From assembly GCA_023375785.1 (NCBI GenBank), contig SZWC01016258.1:19577-54294 (forward strand): 34,718 bases of DNA, read 5' to 3'. Shown here piece after piece: positions 1 through 10,127 of this stretch. Numbering within the stretch: the first letter of the stretch is position 1; every line of letters starts with the position of its first letter. A program made the translations under genes and the position numbers. The notes beneath the pieces were generated by a model. The model was not told the DNA's origin. It worked only from the letters and a program-made list of their open reading frames with translations, and searched no databases. The DNA is from Penium margaritaceum (lineage: Eukaryota > Streptophyta > Zygnematophyceae > Desmidiales > Peniaceae).

Positions 1-35
<35 letters not shown>

Positions 36-60
36 GAGAGAGATAGAGAGAGAAGAAAAA
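1..60. repeat. (AG)n microsatellite followed by A-run
   Basis: The window opens with about 50 bases of imperfect AG dinucleotide repeat, interrupted by single C and T bases, followed by an A-run and a G-run. It lies in what should be the leader of element A, between the 5' LTR outside the window and gag. I see no function. Confidence 0.9.
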
Positions 61-270
61 AAAGGGGGGAGTCGAGCCGACGTCAGCATTTTTGCCTGCT
101 GACGTCATCAGGTCGTGCTGATGTCAGCAATCACCTGCTGACGTCAGCACCATACTTACCCAAAGTTTTGGCCGAACAATCAAAAATTGCCAGCATCTCA
201 ACTCCTCGACAAACGCTGACGCTTTTGAAATCTGACAAACTTGACCTGTCGACCCATACTGAGAGGCGAC
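61..270 (+). other. Leader of element A with TGACGTCA palindromes
   Basis: This untranslated stretch upstream of the gag ATG holds repeated copies of the palindrome TGCTGACGTCAGCA or close variants between about 77 and 151. Its final part, ending in CCATACTGAG, matches the leader of element E just upstream of gag (24800-24808), which supports the placement. TGACGTCA is the classical CRE/bZIP core. A regulatory role is inference only. Confidence 0.55.
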
Positions 271-1696
271 ATGGACTCGTCGGACAACAAGGAGAAGGCG
301 ACAGGTGATCCCTCCTCCTCTTGTGGGGTCCTGACCCCACGCTCACAGGCCATTGAGGACCTGCAGAGCCAGCAGGTTGAGATGCGTCACCTACAGCAGG
401 AGCAGACTGATGCCATCCGTACGCTGACTGAGCTTCTGCGTGGCCAGTCCACAGACCCACGGCAGGTTTCTGAGGGAGCTGCCGGCGTCGCGGTCTCTAC
501 ACAGCAGTCTGCTCAGGCACCCGTTACAGGAGCTTGACCTGACCCACCACCTTCTGACCTCCTGGATGATGAGCCATTCATGCCAGGCATGCCAAATGAC
601 TCCCCGGATCATGAGATTCGAGTTCTTCAGGAGCGCCTCCGTCAGCTGCAGACGGGTACCAGATCTCCTCGGATCCCTACGGTGCGATCGTCACCCGACC
701 ATCCCGGTGACTATCCCCTTCCAGGAGTCTTCCCCGTCTCTCGTCCTCCTCGGCTTGCGGTTGCTCTCCCCACGGAGCGGCAACCCAAGGACTTTGAGAC
801 ACCACCTCCACGGTACATCACTGAGGACGGCTTCGACCGCTGTGAGATCCTTTTTCAGGTCTGGGCTACTTCAGAGGGCGTGTGGCCCTATTACCACAGC
901 CCGTATCAGCCTACAGACCCAGCACAGGTGCTGACAGCAGCCAGGGTGATGCACGGACTCCTCTATGCCATGCCACGCGAGACCGTCGTCGACCTCCGCC
1001 CCTTCCTTGGAGAGCCCGACACAGGCACGGGCGCCGACCCACGTGGGGGTTGGGATCTGGCCTTATCCCTCCTGGTTGCATAGATGCATGCCACCCGTGC
1101 AGCATACATTCGTGCCTTTTTCTCTCTCCGTTAGGGGCCTGCAAAGCCTGCAGCTGATTACTGGCGACGCGCCATGCCCATCTACACGCGCCTTGGGTCC
1201 TCCAGAGGCACACAGTTGTGGGCGCTCCATACGATCCCTTGAAGTTCGCCTTGAGTATACTGACATCTTCACACGGTACAGCGACGCTTTCCTCGAGCAC
1301 TTTTCAGCCACTCTGCAGCTTCTCCCTTGGGCGCATTAGCTCTTCCTCCAGGTGACTTCAGCCCGCGAGGCAGCCGTGGCCCATCAAGAGACTTCCCTTG
1401 CTGCAACAGTCGTCACATCACCACCATCATCCCTCCTGTAGTCTCCTTCTTCATCCTCCATCACATCCTCATCTTCCTCCTCCTCGTCGGCCCCGCCCAC
1501 ACCCACTCAGACACAGGGTATTGCAGTAGTAGCTCAGGGGAAGAAGAAGAAGGGGAAGCGGGGACCAGGTTAGCAGCAGTCACAGCAGCAGTCGCCCTCC
1601 AGTGGTAGCAGTGGACGTTCCATTCACTGCTACAACTATGGAGGCGCCCATCGCTACACTGAGTGCCAGCAGCCGCTCGACTGAGCGCGGATTACT
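271..1696 (+). pseudogene. gag: gag pseudogene of element A
   Basis: Copia-type Gag, the capsid and nucleocapsid precursor. The ATG at 271 is chosen because the preceding leader matches element E and the reading frame starts there. The N-terminus is Ser-rich then Gln/Glu-rich (coiled-coil-like, to about 460). The capsid-like part covers 750-1330 and shares the block LPTERQPKDFETPPPRY and the motif ADYWRRAM with element E. In-frame stops include TGA 535, TAG 1081 and TAG 1132; the reading frame changes near 1240. A Lys-rich basic stretch near 1540-1565 precedes a degenerate zinc knuckle (CYNYGGAHRYTEC, about 1627-1665) that lacks the second Cys and one spacer residue of the usual CX2CX4HX4C. 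The Gag family assignment rests on position and knuckle and is good; exact domain limits are approximate. Confidence 0.8.
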
Positions 1697-1747
1697 CGTA
1701 GGCTCCAGGCTGCACACGCCCTCCGTTCCACGTCCAGCACGTCATCC

Positions 1748-4700
1748 TTGCCATCCTCCGGACGCGTGGCGGCCACTACTGCAGCTGTTCCTGCTTCTCC
1801 ACCGGCGAGTAGCAGCGATCCAGACCCACGCGATTGCACCATCCCCGAGCTCCGACACCTTCTGGCGCTCCGCTTTCAGGGAGGTGCGAGTGTGTTGTCA
1901 CAGCCGAGTGATTCACAGACTGTCGGTCTGTCTGTTCTTGTGGCTCGGGATGACTCGTGTGGGGGGCACAGTCGGCATGTAATGATGATGGACCTGATTG
2001 TACATATTGGATTCATGAGTCTCACCTTTGTGCCCTTTGTCGTTTCTCCCCACCTGCTGCCCAGCGTCCGTCTGAGGCCGAGTGTTCCATTGCCCGATGT
2101 ACAGTGACGTCCTCCAGCCGTGATTGAGGTAGCACTTGGATCATCGATTCAGGTGCCACACATCACATGACGTGTCTTCGTAGTGACTTCGTTATTCTCG
2201 GCCCTGTTGCGTCTGTTCGCTCCGTCCGCACAGGCTCTGGTCAGTCCTTGGCAGACCAGGGTGTTGGGGTCATGCATTTCGATGGTCCGTCTGGCCCCTT
2301 GTATCTCTCCGAGGTGCTGTTTGTGCCTGACCTTGAGCTCAGTTTGCTTTCTGTACGTGCTTGCACACTGATGGGACTTTCTGTGGAGCACACTGCCGAG
2401 TCCGCGACTGTGACTGCCATTGACACTCGCAGCGTGGTTCTGCGTGCCTCTGTTGTGGATGACCTGTACCATGTCTCCTGGACTTCTGCTCCTTGCTCCC
2501 CTTCCCCTTCAGCTCGTGTTTTTGTCACTGGTGTCCTGTCTCCTGAGCACCATCGATTGCTTCATCGTCGTCTGTGTCATGTGGACTCCGACATTGTGTC
2601 GAAGCTCATTCGTACACAGCCCGCTCTTGGTCTTGATGTGGCTTCTTTCGAGAAGCTGCCCAAGACCAACTTTCTCTTCTGCGCCCAGGGTAAGATGCAT
2701 CGCTGCACCTACCCTGACTCTCGTTCTCGCGCACTTTGCCCTCTTGAGTTAGTCCATTCGGACCTTCTTGGTCCTCTTCCTGTCGAGTCTTTGTCCAATA
2801 GGGGCCGATACATCCTGACTCAGACTGATGACTTCACCCGCATGCAGTGGGTCTACAGCCTGCGCCAGAAGAGTGACGCCGCTCTCGCGGTTCGCCTCAA
2901 GCTAGTGATGGCTGAGCGTCAATCCCGTCACACACTGCACACCTTCCGCTCGGATCGTGGCCGCGAGTTTCTAGGCGAGATGGATAGCTTCTTTACTGAG
3001 CACGGGATTTTTCACCAGGTCTCCGCTCCTGCTACTCCTCAGCAGAACGGTGTTTCTGAGCGTTGGAACCGCACCATGGAGGATGCGGTTCGCACTATGC
3101 GATCTGAGTGCGGTCTCCCAGAGTCCTGCGTTTTTTAGGGCTTTGCCTACATGACTTGGGTCTGGAACCGCTTCCCGCATGGTCCCCTTCCAGACCACGT
3201 TACACCATATGAGCTCTGGTTCAGCCACCATGCTGACCTTCGTGTCGCTCGTATCTGGGGGTCCTTGGCTTCCATGTGGTACACCGAGGACCAGCAGGGG
3301 TCCAAGGTCTCACCGCGGGGTCGCTTGTGTGCCTTTGTAGGCATCTCCCCGCGATCAAAATCCTGGCGCTTTTGGGACCCTACCCGTCGTCGCATTGTTG
3401 AGTCACGCGATGCGCTCTTCTTAGAGTCCCTCACCTACCGTGATCTGACGTCGATTGCGTCGCTGTCTGTCACGCACATCCCTACGTGTGAGGTTTCTCG
3501 CCGGATGGGGGAGTCTTCGCCTGCGAGCACCCCTCGCCAGGCTGATGTGTCCGTTCGAGCTCCCTCCACTTCACGGTCTCCGGATCTTGATGATCCAGCG
3601 ATCATCGCTGTCGGCCCAGAGACCTCTCTAGCACCACCGGCTTCTACCCCGGTTCCCTCGCCTCCCTCAGGTACCCATGATCCTACACCTGTGCGTACTC
3701 CTGTGTCCGCCGGCACTCCTGCCTCTGTGTGTGGCCCTGTCTCACCTACCCCTATGGTCATACCGAGTCCCGTGTCTCCCACACACGCATCTCCTCGCAC
3801 GCCATCACCAGCTCCCTTGCCTCAGCTCTCCCCGACTATGATTGTGCCCGTTCCTGAGCCTGAGGTGTGCCCCTCGAGCCCAGGTTACTCCCGTGAGCCT
3901 GGTGGTCGTCTTCGACCATTGGACTCCGGAGCTCAGCGAGCGTCTTTCCCTGCACCCAGGCGCTCCACTCGCAGCGTCGCGAGTGGTGACCCCAGCACAA
4001 AGGCCCTAGGCCTGAGTGTCCGCACCGAGCACACAGAGATACACCCAGCGTATCCCGTAGGGCACAATCTCGTCACTCGCAAGTTCCACATCGCTTCTGA
4101 TACTGCAGCTGATCTTGTGGTCATCAGACCTAGCACTGAGGCGTGCGCTCTTGCCACGCAAAGCTCTCCCTCTTTGGCGCCTGACCCGGGCTCACTGAGG
4201 GAAGCTCTCTTATCACAGGATGCTGACGCTTGGTGTGCTGCCTGCGAGGATGAGCTCAGCGCCATCCGAGAGCACGGAGTTTACGAGCTAGTCGACCTTC
4301 CACCTGGGAGGAAGGCTATTTCGGTCAAGTGGGTCTTTTGTAAGAAAGTGAAGCCAGATGGCTCACTGGAATGTCACAAGGCTCGCTTGGTCGTCAAGGG
4401 GTACTCTCAGATTGAGGGCATCGATTACACTGACACTTTCGCCCCTGACGGCCGTATGACCTCAGCTTGAGCTCTGTTTGGTGTAGTGGCTCACCATGAC
4501 TGGGAACTACACAAAAAAGGATGTGAACAATGCGTTCCTCCATGGCTCTCTGGATGAGGAGATCTACGTGGCTCAGCCATCCGGCTTTGAGGACGGCGAC
4601 AAGGTCTGGCGCTTGCGCAAGTCCTTGTACGGCCTCAAGCAGTCTCCTCGGTGTTGGAACCAGGAGATCACTGGCACCCTGACTCGCACGCGATATGTAC

Positions 4701-5749
4701 AGAGCGAGGCAGATTCCTCTCTCTTCATCCGCCGGACGCCTGAGCGGTTCATCGTCATCCGAGTCTATGTTGACGACCTTCTGATCGCGTCTCCTTCACT
4801 GGAGGTCGTGAAGGAGGCCAAGGCCGTCCTCCAGACTGCCTACAGGATGAAGGACCTTGGTCCTGCAGCGGTGTTTTTTGGCATGGAGATCGTACAAGAC
4901 CGTGGACGTCACACTCTGCTACTACACCAGGCCTGATACGCACGTGTTGTGGGGGAGCATTTCAGCGACCTCCTCGGCGCTTTGCCCACGGCTTCCACAC
5001 CTCTCACACCCGACGGGCAGGTTGCCCTGAAGGTGGACGATCCCGCACAGCTGGGGGAGACAGTGGATGTGACCCTGTACCTCCGTCTCATCGGATCTCT
5101 GATGTACCTGGCCACTACCACACGTCCGGACATCGCATTCACTGTCAACCTCCTTGCCTAGTTTTCGCAGGCTCCACGTGCTAGAGCCCTTCATGCAGCT
5201 GTGCAAGTGGTGCGGTACGTGGTCTCAACACCGTACCTCGGACTCTGCTTTCGCCGGTAGTGTTTGGTGGTCCTTGACGGCTAAACTAACAGCGACTGGG
5301 CCTGGAGCCCTGACGGACGCAGTTGCACCGGTTATGTGTTCCTGCTCGGTGGTACCGCTGTGTCCTCGCACAGCGGGAAACAAGGCTGCATCGCATGTAG
5401 CTCATCAGAGGCAGAGTATGTCGCTCTGGGTACAGGGGCTGCTAAGGCGGTATGGCTGCAGCTCTTGTTCCTTGAGCTGGGTCAGTCAGTACCCGCCATT
5501 GTGCTTTGTTGCGACAACCAGAGTGCTCTTGCAACTGCGGAGAACTCTGGTGTCTTCCATGCTTGCACAAAGCACATTGCAGTGGAGCATCACTTTGTGC
5601 GTGACCTGGTGGAGCGACACGTGATCTCCGTCATTTGGGTTGGCACTGACATGCAGCGTGCTGACGTCTTGACGAAGGCACTAGCACGCGGAAAGTTCTT
5701 GGTGGCCATTCGTTCTATCGGACTTCGCCCCTTGCCTGAGAGTGGTTGA
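1748..5749 (+). pseudogene. pol: pol pseudogene of element A (PR-IN-RT-RNase H)
   Basis: Decayed copia polyprotein. The aspartic protease motif WIIDSGATHHM has its DSG at 2146-2154. The GAG-pre-integrase segment (LLHRRLCHVDSD, then CAQGKMHR) covers 2540-2710. The integrase core keeps all three acidic residues: the TDDF aspartates (2827-2832), D of SDRG (2953) and E of GVSER (3058). A Pro/Ser/Thr-rich linker spans about 3480-3900. Reverse transcriptase (KWVF at about 4327, catalytic YVDD at 4766-4777) is followed by RNase H with [10 protein letters not shown], ending at the TGA 5747-5749 after LPESG. Lesions are TGA near 2122, TAG 3136, TGA 4468, TGA 4934, TAG 5159 and frameshifts around 2100 and 5200-5340. 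Several stops fall where the sister copy E has CAG or CGN, so they look like C-to-T changes. The catalytic residues survive, so death was by stops and frameshifts. Confidence 0.9.
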
Positions 5750-5847
5750 GTGTGGGTTGTTGTGGTGGCCATTCGTTTCGTCGTTGCACGCGTTGTTGTA
5801 ATCGTTTCAGTGCTACACGTGTATGGACATGCGTACCATCGGATCAT

Positions 5848-5854
5848 GGGGGAG
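5848..5854 (+). other. Polypurine tract of element A
   Basis: GGGGGAG sits directly before the TG that opens the 3' LTR. It is preceded by a roughly 40-bp block (ACATGCGTACCATCGGATCAT) almost identical to the one before E's 3' LTR. In copia elements this primes plus-strand synthesis. Confidence 0.75.
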
Positions 5855-6496
5855 TGTTGTGATTTGTGACGTTCCTGTCGACCTATACGGTTTACTGTGA
5901 CCACTCGGCCATGTCCATACTCGTGCAGATCCCTGATGCGGACCCATGCGGTATGGGTGCGTCATCTGGTGGCGGACTACCAGCTTGGAGCTGACCGACG
6001 ACCGTTCCAGAGCTCTGGACGCTACCGGGGACTTCCTGCAGTTTTTCTGCAGCACGCAGGACTTTATCGATGGACTGGTCGTGGGCCCGATTTGCATGTT
6101 TTGCATTGTGTGTCCACTGTTCGATGCCAGATGCATGCATGTGACCAGTCGTAGCGTCCGGTTTGTGATTCTGCACGTCTAGGTTCAGACGGCGCAGCGT
6201 TCTGACATGTGTGCATAGAGTTACGGCCAAAACAGTGGTTTTGGGCCGGTTTTAGGACAGATCTTGCACTGCTGCGTGCGACACCCGCCGTGTGCCGCAG
6301 CTGGTACTTATGCCATGGACCTGTCATTTGTCATCTCTCTCTGCAAATGCTATTGAAGTATTCAGACACTTTGCCTTGTGTCCCCTAGCCAAACTCTTGC
6401 CGTTCCCTGCACGACCTGCGATTGTCGTCACGTCTGATCAGGCACTGACGCCTGGTCAACGGGAGTGTTGCTAGGAAGCTTACTTGCATCTTCTCA
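5855..6496 (+). repeat. 3' LTR of element A
   Basis: This 642-bp LTR begins TGTTGTGATTTGTG and ends TTCTCA. It aligns along its length with the two LTRs of element E (647 and 644 bp), including the U3 block from 5898, the GGCCAAAACAGTGGTTTTG segment near 6223 and the terminal AGGAAGCTT segment. The start is fixed by the polypurine tract and the TG, the end by alignment to the LTR/PBS junction of E. The next 38-43 bp (6497-6539) form an AT-rich spacer before element B with nothing recognisable. Confidence 0.85.
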
Positions 6497-6539
6497 AAAT
6501 CAAATATCTGCCTCTTGTTTTGTGGATGAAGTGTGGAAT

Positions 6540-7308
6540 TGTTGTTTGAACTGTGCACTGCCACAATGACTCATACAGAAACCTTTCTGATTGTGTACAT
6601 GGTCCTGCAAACAACTGACTGGATGGACAATGACGTTGACAGGGCATTGTTTGTTGGAGTGGATGTATCGTCGTGAAGCCAATCGTGTGGTTCTCCTTCT
6701 CCTCATGCTTCTGATGATACACCCTCGCACAACCAGCTCCATCGGTAGCTACCCTTGGTTGCCATGTCATCAGCAGTCGTAGTTGGCTCTTACGAGCAGC
6801 GTAGCCGGTGTCTGAGTTTGGGCAGTCGTAACTCCTCGTAGCTATTTTTTTTGCTGATTTTGACTGGACGACTGTGTTTGCATCGTGATTATTTGGGTAT
6901 GGCCCAATTTTTAGGCAAAACAGACAATGCCTAAGTTTTGGGTTGTCTGGTGTCTAGCAGGTCTCACCTGGGAAAATTCTGCCAGATAGGATAATGCTAG
7001 GATTTTCTTGGTTGGCTAATATTTTTAGTATCGAGCCTCACAGAGCTGAGGTTAGGCTAGAACTGGGAGGGGGTCTCAGTTGGTTGCTCATTCTTCATTC
7101 CTAATCAGTCATTGCTTCATTCCAGCTAATTTCTTGCGCTCACACTTTGCACTCTCGCGCACACTTTTGAGTAACAAACCAGAGTTTTCAGACTTGAACT
7201 CTAGTGCACCAGACTCAGGGGACAGACTAAGAAACAAGAGTGGGTTCCCGCATGATGCATCAACAACAACGCTATTGCCCCAACCTGCGCCCTAGCTAGT
7301 TCCTTTTT
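6540..7308 (+). repeat. 5' LTR of element B
   Basis: A 769-bp LTR opening TGTTGTTTGAACTGTGC and ending TTCCTTTTT just before the primer-binding site. Its first 260 bp match 14013-14293 and the rest, from GAGTTTGGGCAGTCG (near 6812), matches 22673-23160, which shows where D split the other copy. An ATTGG-type (inverted CCAAT) motif and the short palindromic CACAGAGCTGAGGT lie in the second half. It ends in TTT, not CA. Confidence 0.85.
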
Positions 7309-7320
7309 TGGTATCAGAGC
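7309..7320 (+). other. Primer-binding site of element B
   Basis: TGGTATCAGAGC is the classic complement of the 3' end of initiator Met-tRNA used by plant copia elements. It abuts the 5' LTR and fixes its end. Confidence 0.9.
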
Positions 7321-8529
7321 CGTAGCGCAGCAGACGCAGCAGCAGCAACAGTGGCGTACAGGTTCCTGACTACGACGGCAGACCTCCCAAACCTGCCAGT
7401 GCAGGGGAAATGCTGTCGGATTTGTTTCCTGACAACAGTGACCTGCCGCGTGGCAGCGTCAGAATTTTTCCCACGACCATTGTGCCAAGGGAAATGCTGC
7501 CGGATTTTTTCAAGCAGCTCTGACCCCCACGTTTGATGCAAGGAGGTGAGCGGCCAGCACAACAACGTCAGGCCACCTGATGGCGAAGACGCACGTGGCG
7601 ACATCAACTAGAGGTGTAAGTGACCTGTAGTAGTAGCAGCAACAGCAGCAGCAACAGTGTCATACGCAGCTACAACAGCAAGGAGCAGCATTAGCGGCAG
7701 CAAAAGACACCCAAGAGGGAGAGGAAGGAGGCAGGAGCACTGTTTGCAGCTACTGCCTTGTCGTCGCACCTTCTTGGAAGCCGCATGGACGAGGAGGAGG
7801 AGAAGTCGCAAATCACGTCAGCCATCCACGTCCCATACGTGCGATTGCACCGGACTCAAACGGACATAAAGAATTATGCGCATAGGCTCGTTTGAAACCC
7901 TAGGTCACAAGCTTTCCATAGCCACAATGTTTGGCTCGTTTCGTGGTCTGTAGCCTCCAGCATTAATCGTCCCGCGTCGCAGATCCAGATCTTTTTAACA
8001 TTTCAAGCTGAACACAAAAAAAGGCCGTTTTGGCAATGTTTTTCAATTTTTCAAGCCAAGACTTCCACCACCGCATTCAACACAGTCAAGCACACCTGTG
8101 CTAGAAGTTTTGCTTGACTTGGACAACCTTGATCTTTATGTGCTGAAATTTTAAATTTTAAGTTTTCAGCACAGTCAAATTTCTGGACTGGAGGTCAGTT
8201 TTTTCCACCATCCCAAATCAACGATAAACGCAGTCAGATTTTTTATCGGACCACTCTCATCATCCAGCTCTTAACTCAGGGGAAGCTGCGCACCAACCTG
8301 GCATGAGGCGACAGCAGCAGCAGCGGTAGCAGCAGCCGCGGCACTAGCAGCAGCAACGGCAATGACAGCAGCAGTAGCAACAGCAGCAGCAATAGAAGTA
8401 GTAGTAGCGGTAGTGGCAGCAACAGTAGCGGCAACAACAGCAATGGTAGCAACAGCAGCAGCAGTAGCAGCATCAGTAGCAGTAGTCGCAGCGATAGCAG
8501 AGGTGTCTGCAGCCTCACCAGCACTGATA
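7321..8529 (+). other. Leader of element B (non-coding, CAG-rich)
   Basis: About 1.2 kb between the primer-binding site and the gag ATG. It contains a duplicated hairpin (7412-7518), CAG/GCA-rich stretches (7320-7350, 7625-7720, 8305-8490) and an AT-richer section (7900-8260). The long Ala/Val and Leu reading frames over the CAG tract are repeat artefacts open in several frames, and I do not call them genes. Confidence 0.6.
7412..7518 (+). repeat. Duplicated leader hairpin of element B
   Basis: Two copies, 84 bp apart, of a GGGAAATGCTGYCGGATTT segment followed by a partly complementary GGCAGC-like arm. The copy at 7496 reads GCTGCCGGATTTTTTCAAGCAGC. Element D has the same pair at 15244 and 15326 with a similar 82-bp spacing and better complementarity. 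Conservation in the RNA leader suggests a packaging or dimerisation structure, which is inference. Confidence 0.5.
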
Positions 8530-9748
8530 ATGCCTAGTCAGGACGATGTCGCCGGCAGGCAGGATAGCTCTGCAGACCCGCCCAGTACAGATCCCATAGC
8601 GGATCTATAGCGCCAGGTCGACCAGTTGCGCCAGATGCTTGCCGCAACCAGCACTAGCCAGACTGTCCTCCCCGGAAAGCCCAGTCCTCCTCTGACTGCG
8701 GCAGCGCAAACAGAAGCGCAACAGCAGGTGCAGCAACAGCAGCAGACGGTGACTAGCGTCCTAGGCGCAGGAGCGGACTGCCCCTCTCGGCGCAAGGACT
8801 TCGAGTCCCCTCCTCCTGCCCTTGTCGGACATGAACAGTTCCCGTCTTGGGAAATGCTCTACCACATCTGGGCACAAGGAAAGGGCTCGTGGTCCTGTCA
8901 CAATTTTCGACATGACAACACCATCCCAGATGAGGCGCTTGATGCAGTCCGTACCGTCCGCGCACTCATCCTCGCCGCTCATGATGCTAACTGCACTACC
9001 CTAGAGCCGTTCCTCAGTGACACCATTGACGACACTAGCGCTGACCCCCGATAGGCTTGGGACACGCTGACACGGCCGTATTGCGCCTCCGGCCAGGCTC
9101 CTGTCAGCCGCCTCCTTAAGGAGTTTAGCTCCCTTCACATGAGGGAGTCCGAGTCCTTCACCACCTACTGACGCCGAGCACAGGATATCCTACGCCGGCT
9201 CAAGACAGCCGAGCCTCCCCGATTGCTGTCCTCCTCACCATCAAGAATGGTGTCACTCCTCAGTTTGCGGACATTTTTGTCCCCTACGACCTACCCATCC
9301 TCAAGGCGCTAACGGCCTAGTGCACTTTAATGACCTGGGCGTACGACCTCTTCCTCACCGTGGAGGAAGCATACAAGGACACCCAGCTTCAATAAGGTGG
9401 CTCTTCCACGACTGTGGCTGCCACCTTCGGCGGATCCTCCACCCCATCCCTCGACACTTACTCCTCCGGCAGCACCAAGGGAAAGGGAAAGAAGGGCGAG
9501 AAGGGCAAGGACAAGGGGCAGCATTCTTCCTCCGAGGCACTACCCTAACATATCACAACTGCGGCCAGACAGGGCACGGGTGGCACACGTGTCCCATCCC
9601 TACAGACGAGGCCCGAATTGTCACGACCTTGCGCCATCAGCGTGAGCACCGCCTTGCCACCTCCGTTGTCACCACAGGCAACCCCTTCTCCCCTAGTAGC
9701 ACTGTGGCTACCACCTACTCCACCGCGCACCCGGCTCCTCACCCTTGA
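8530..9748 (+). pseudogene. gag: gag pseudogene of element B
   Basis: The copia-type Gag starts at ATG 8530 (MPSQDDVAGRQD), placed by comparison with D. A Gln-rich coiled stretch (RQVDQLRQML) follows TAG 8608. The capsid region 8780-9310 shares RRKDFESPPPAL, YHIWAQ and SRLLKEFSSLH with element D. The stop at 9052 is TAG, and TGA 9172 replaces the Trp of a conserved TTYW motif. Frameshifts occur near 9220 and 9540. The zinc knuckle near 9555-9595 reads YHNCGQTGHGWHTC: it is a CX2CX4HX4C whose first Cys has become Tyr. Downstream, 9749-10000 is a Gln/Pro-rich stretch carrying many in-frame TAGs. This is clearly Gag; exact boundaries are approximate. Confidence 0.8.
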
Positions 9749-10127
9749 CCGTAGCTTCAGCCGTCCTTTCTCCATCAGTAGTAGCAGCAGCAGTATGTCC
9801 CGCCGTAGCCACAGTCGTATGCAATACCGTTGTATCAGTAGGAGTACGCTCCGGCACAGCCGGGGTGCTACCCACAGCCTCTGTCCCAGTAGAGCGTGTA
9901 TCTCCCATCTGGAGTTGTGACCCCTCAGTCTGTGGCACCCGTCGACTCCGCCGCTCGGATCCACCGGCTACAAAGCTTCATCACCACGTAGCACGGCATC
10001 ATGCCTCCTCTGTGGGGAAGTACGAGTTGTGTGACTGCTAGCGGAGATGTCTCCCACTGCAAGAATGCGACCAACCTCCTAGGGGACCACGGGGAAGCCG
10101 CCTGTTGCCCTTGGGAGCTGGCTATGG

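Larger units (their letters stand above)
1..6496 (+). mobile_element. Copia LTR retrotransposon A (5' LTR outside window)
   Basis: The order gag, protease, integrase, reverse transcriptase, RNase H, polypurine tract, LTR defines a Ty1/copia (Pseudoviridae-type) element. Only the leader onward is inside the window, so its 5' LTR and left target duplication cannot be seen. Protein motifs, the RNase H C-terminus and the 3' LTR are close to those of element E at 23307-31020, so A and E are one family. It is non-functional: gag-pol carries several stops (for example TGA at 535 and 4468, TAG at 3136) and more than one frameshift. The bases right after the 3' LTR (from 6497) should start with the target duplication. 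Confidence 0.93.

Noticed and set aside
6497..6539. tRNA or small RNA gene between A and B
   Set aside because: Only 43 AT-rich bases with no cloverleaf or box motifs.
7620..7720. Possible CRISPR-like or tandem array from repeated GCAGCA
   Set aside because: It is simple triplet repeat with no regular spacer structure, in a eukaryotic element.
8276..8524. Long Leu-rich minus-strand and Ala/Val-rich plus-strand frames
   Set aside because: They lie over a CAG/GTA triplet tract that is open in several frames; this is the leader of element B and no domain or start context supports a gene.
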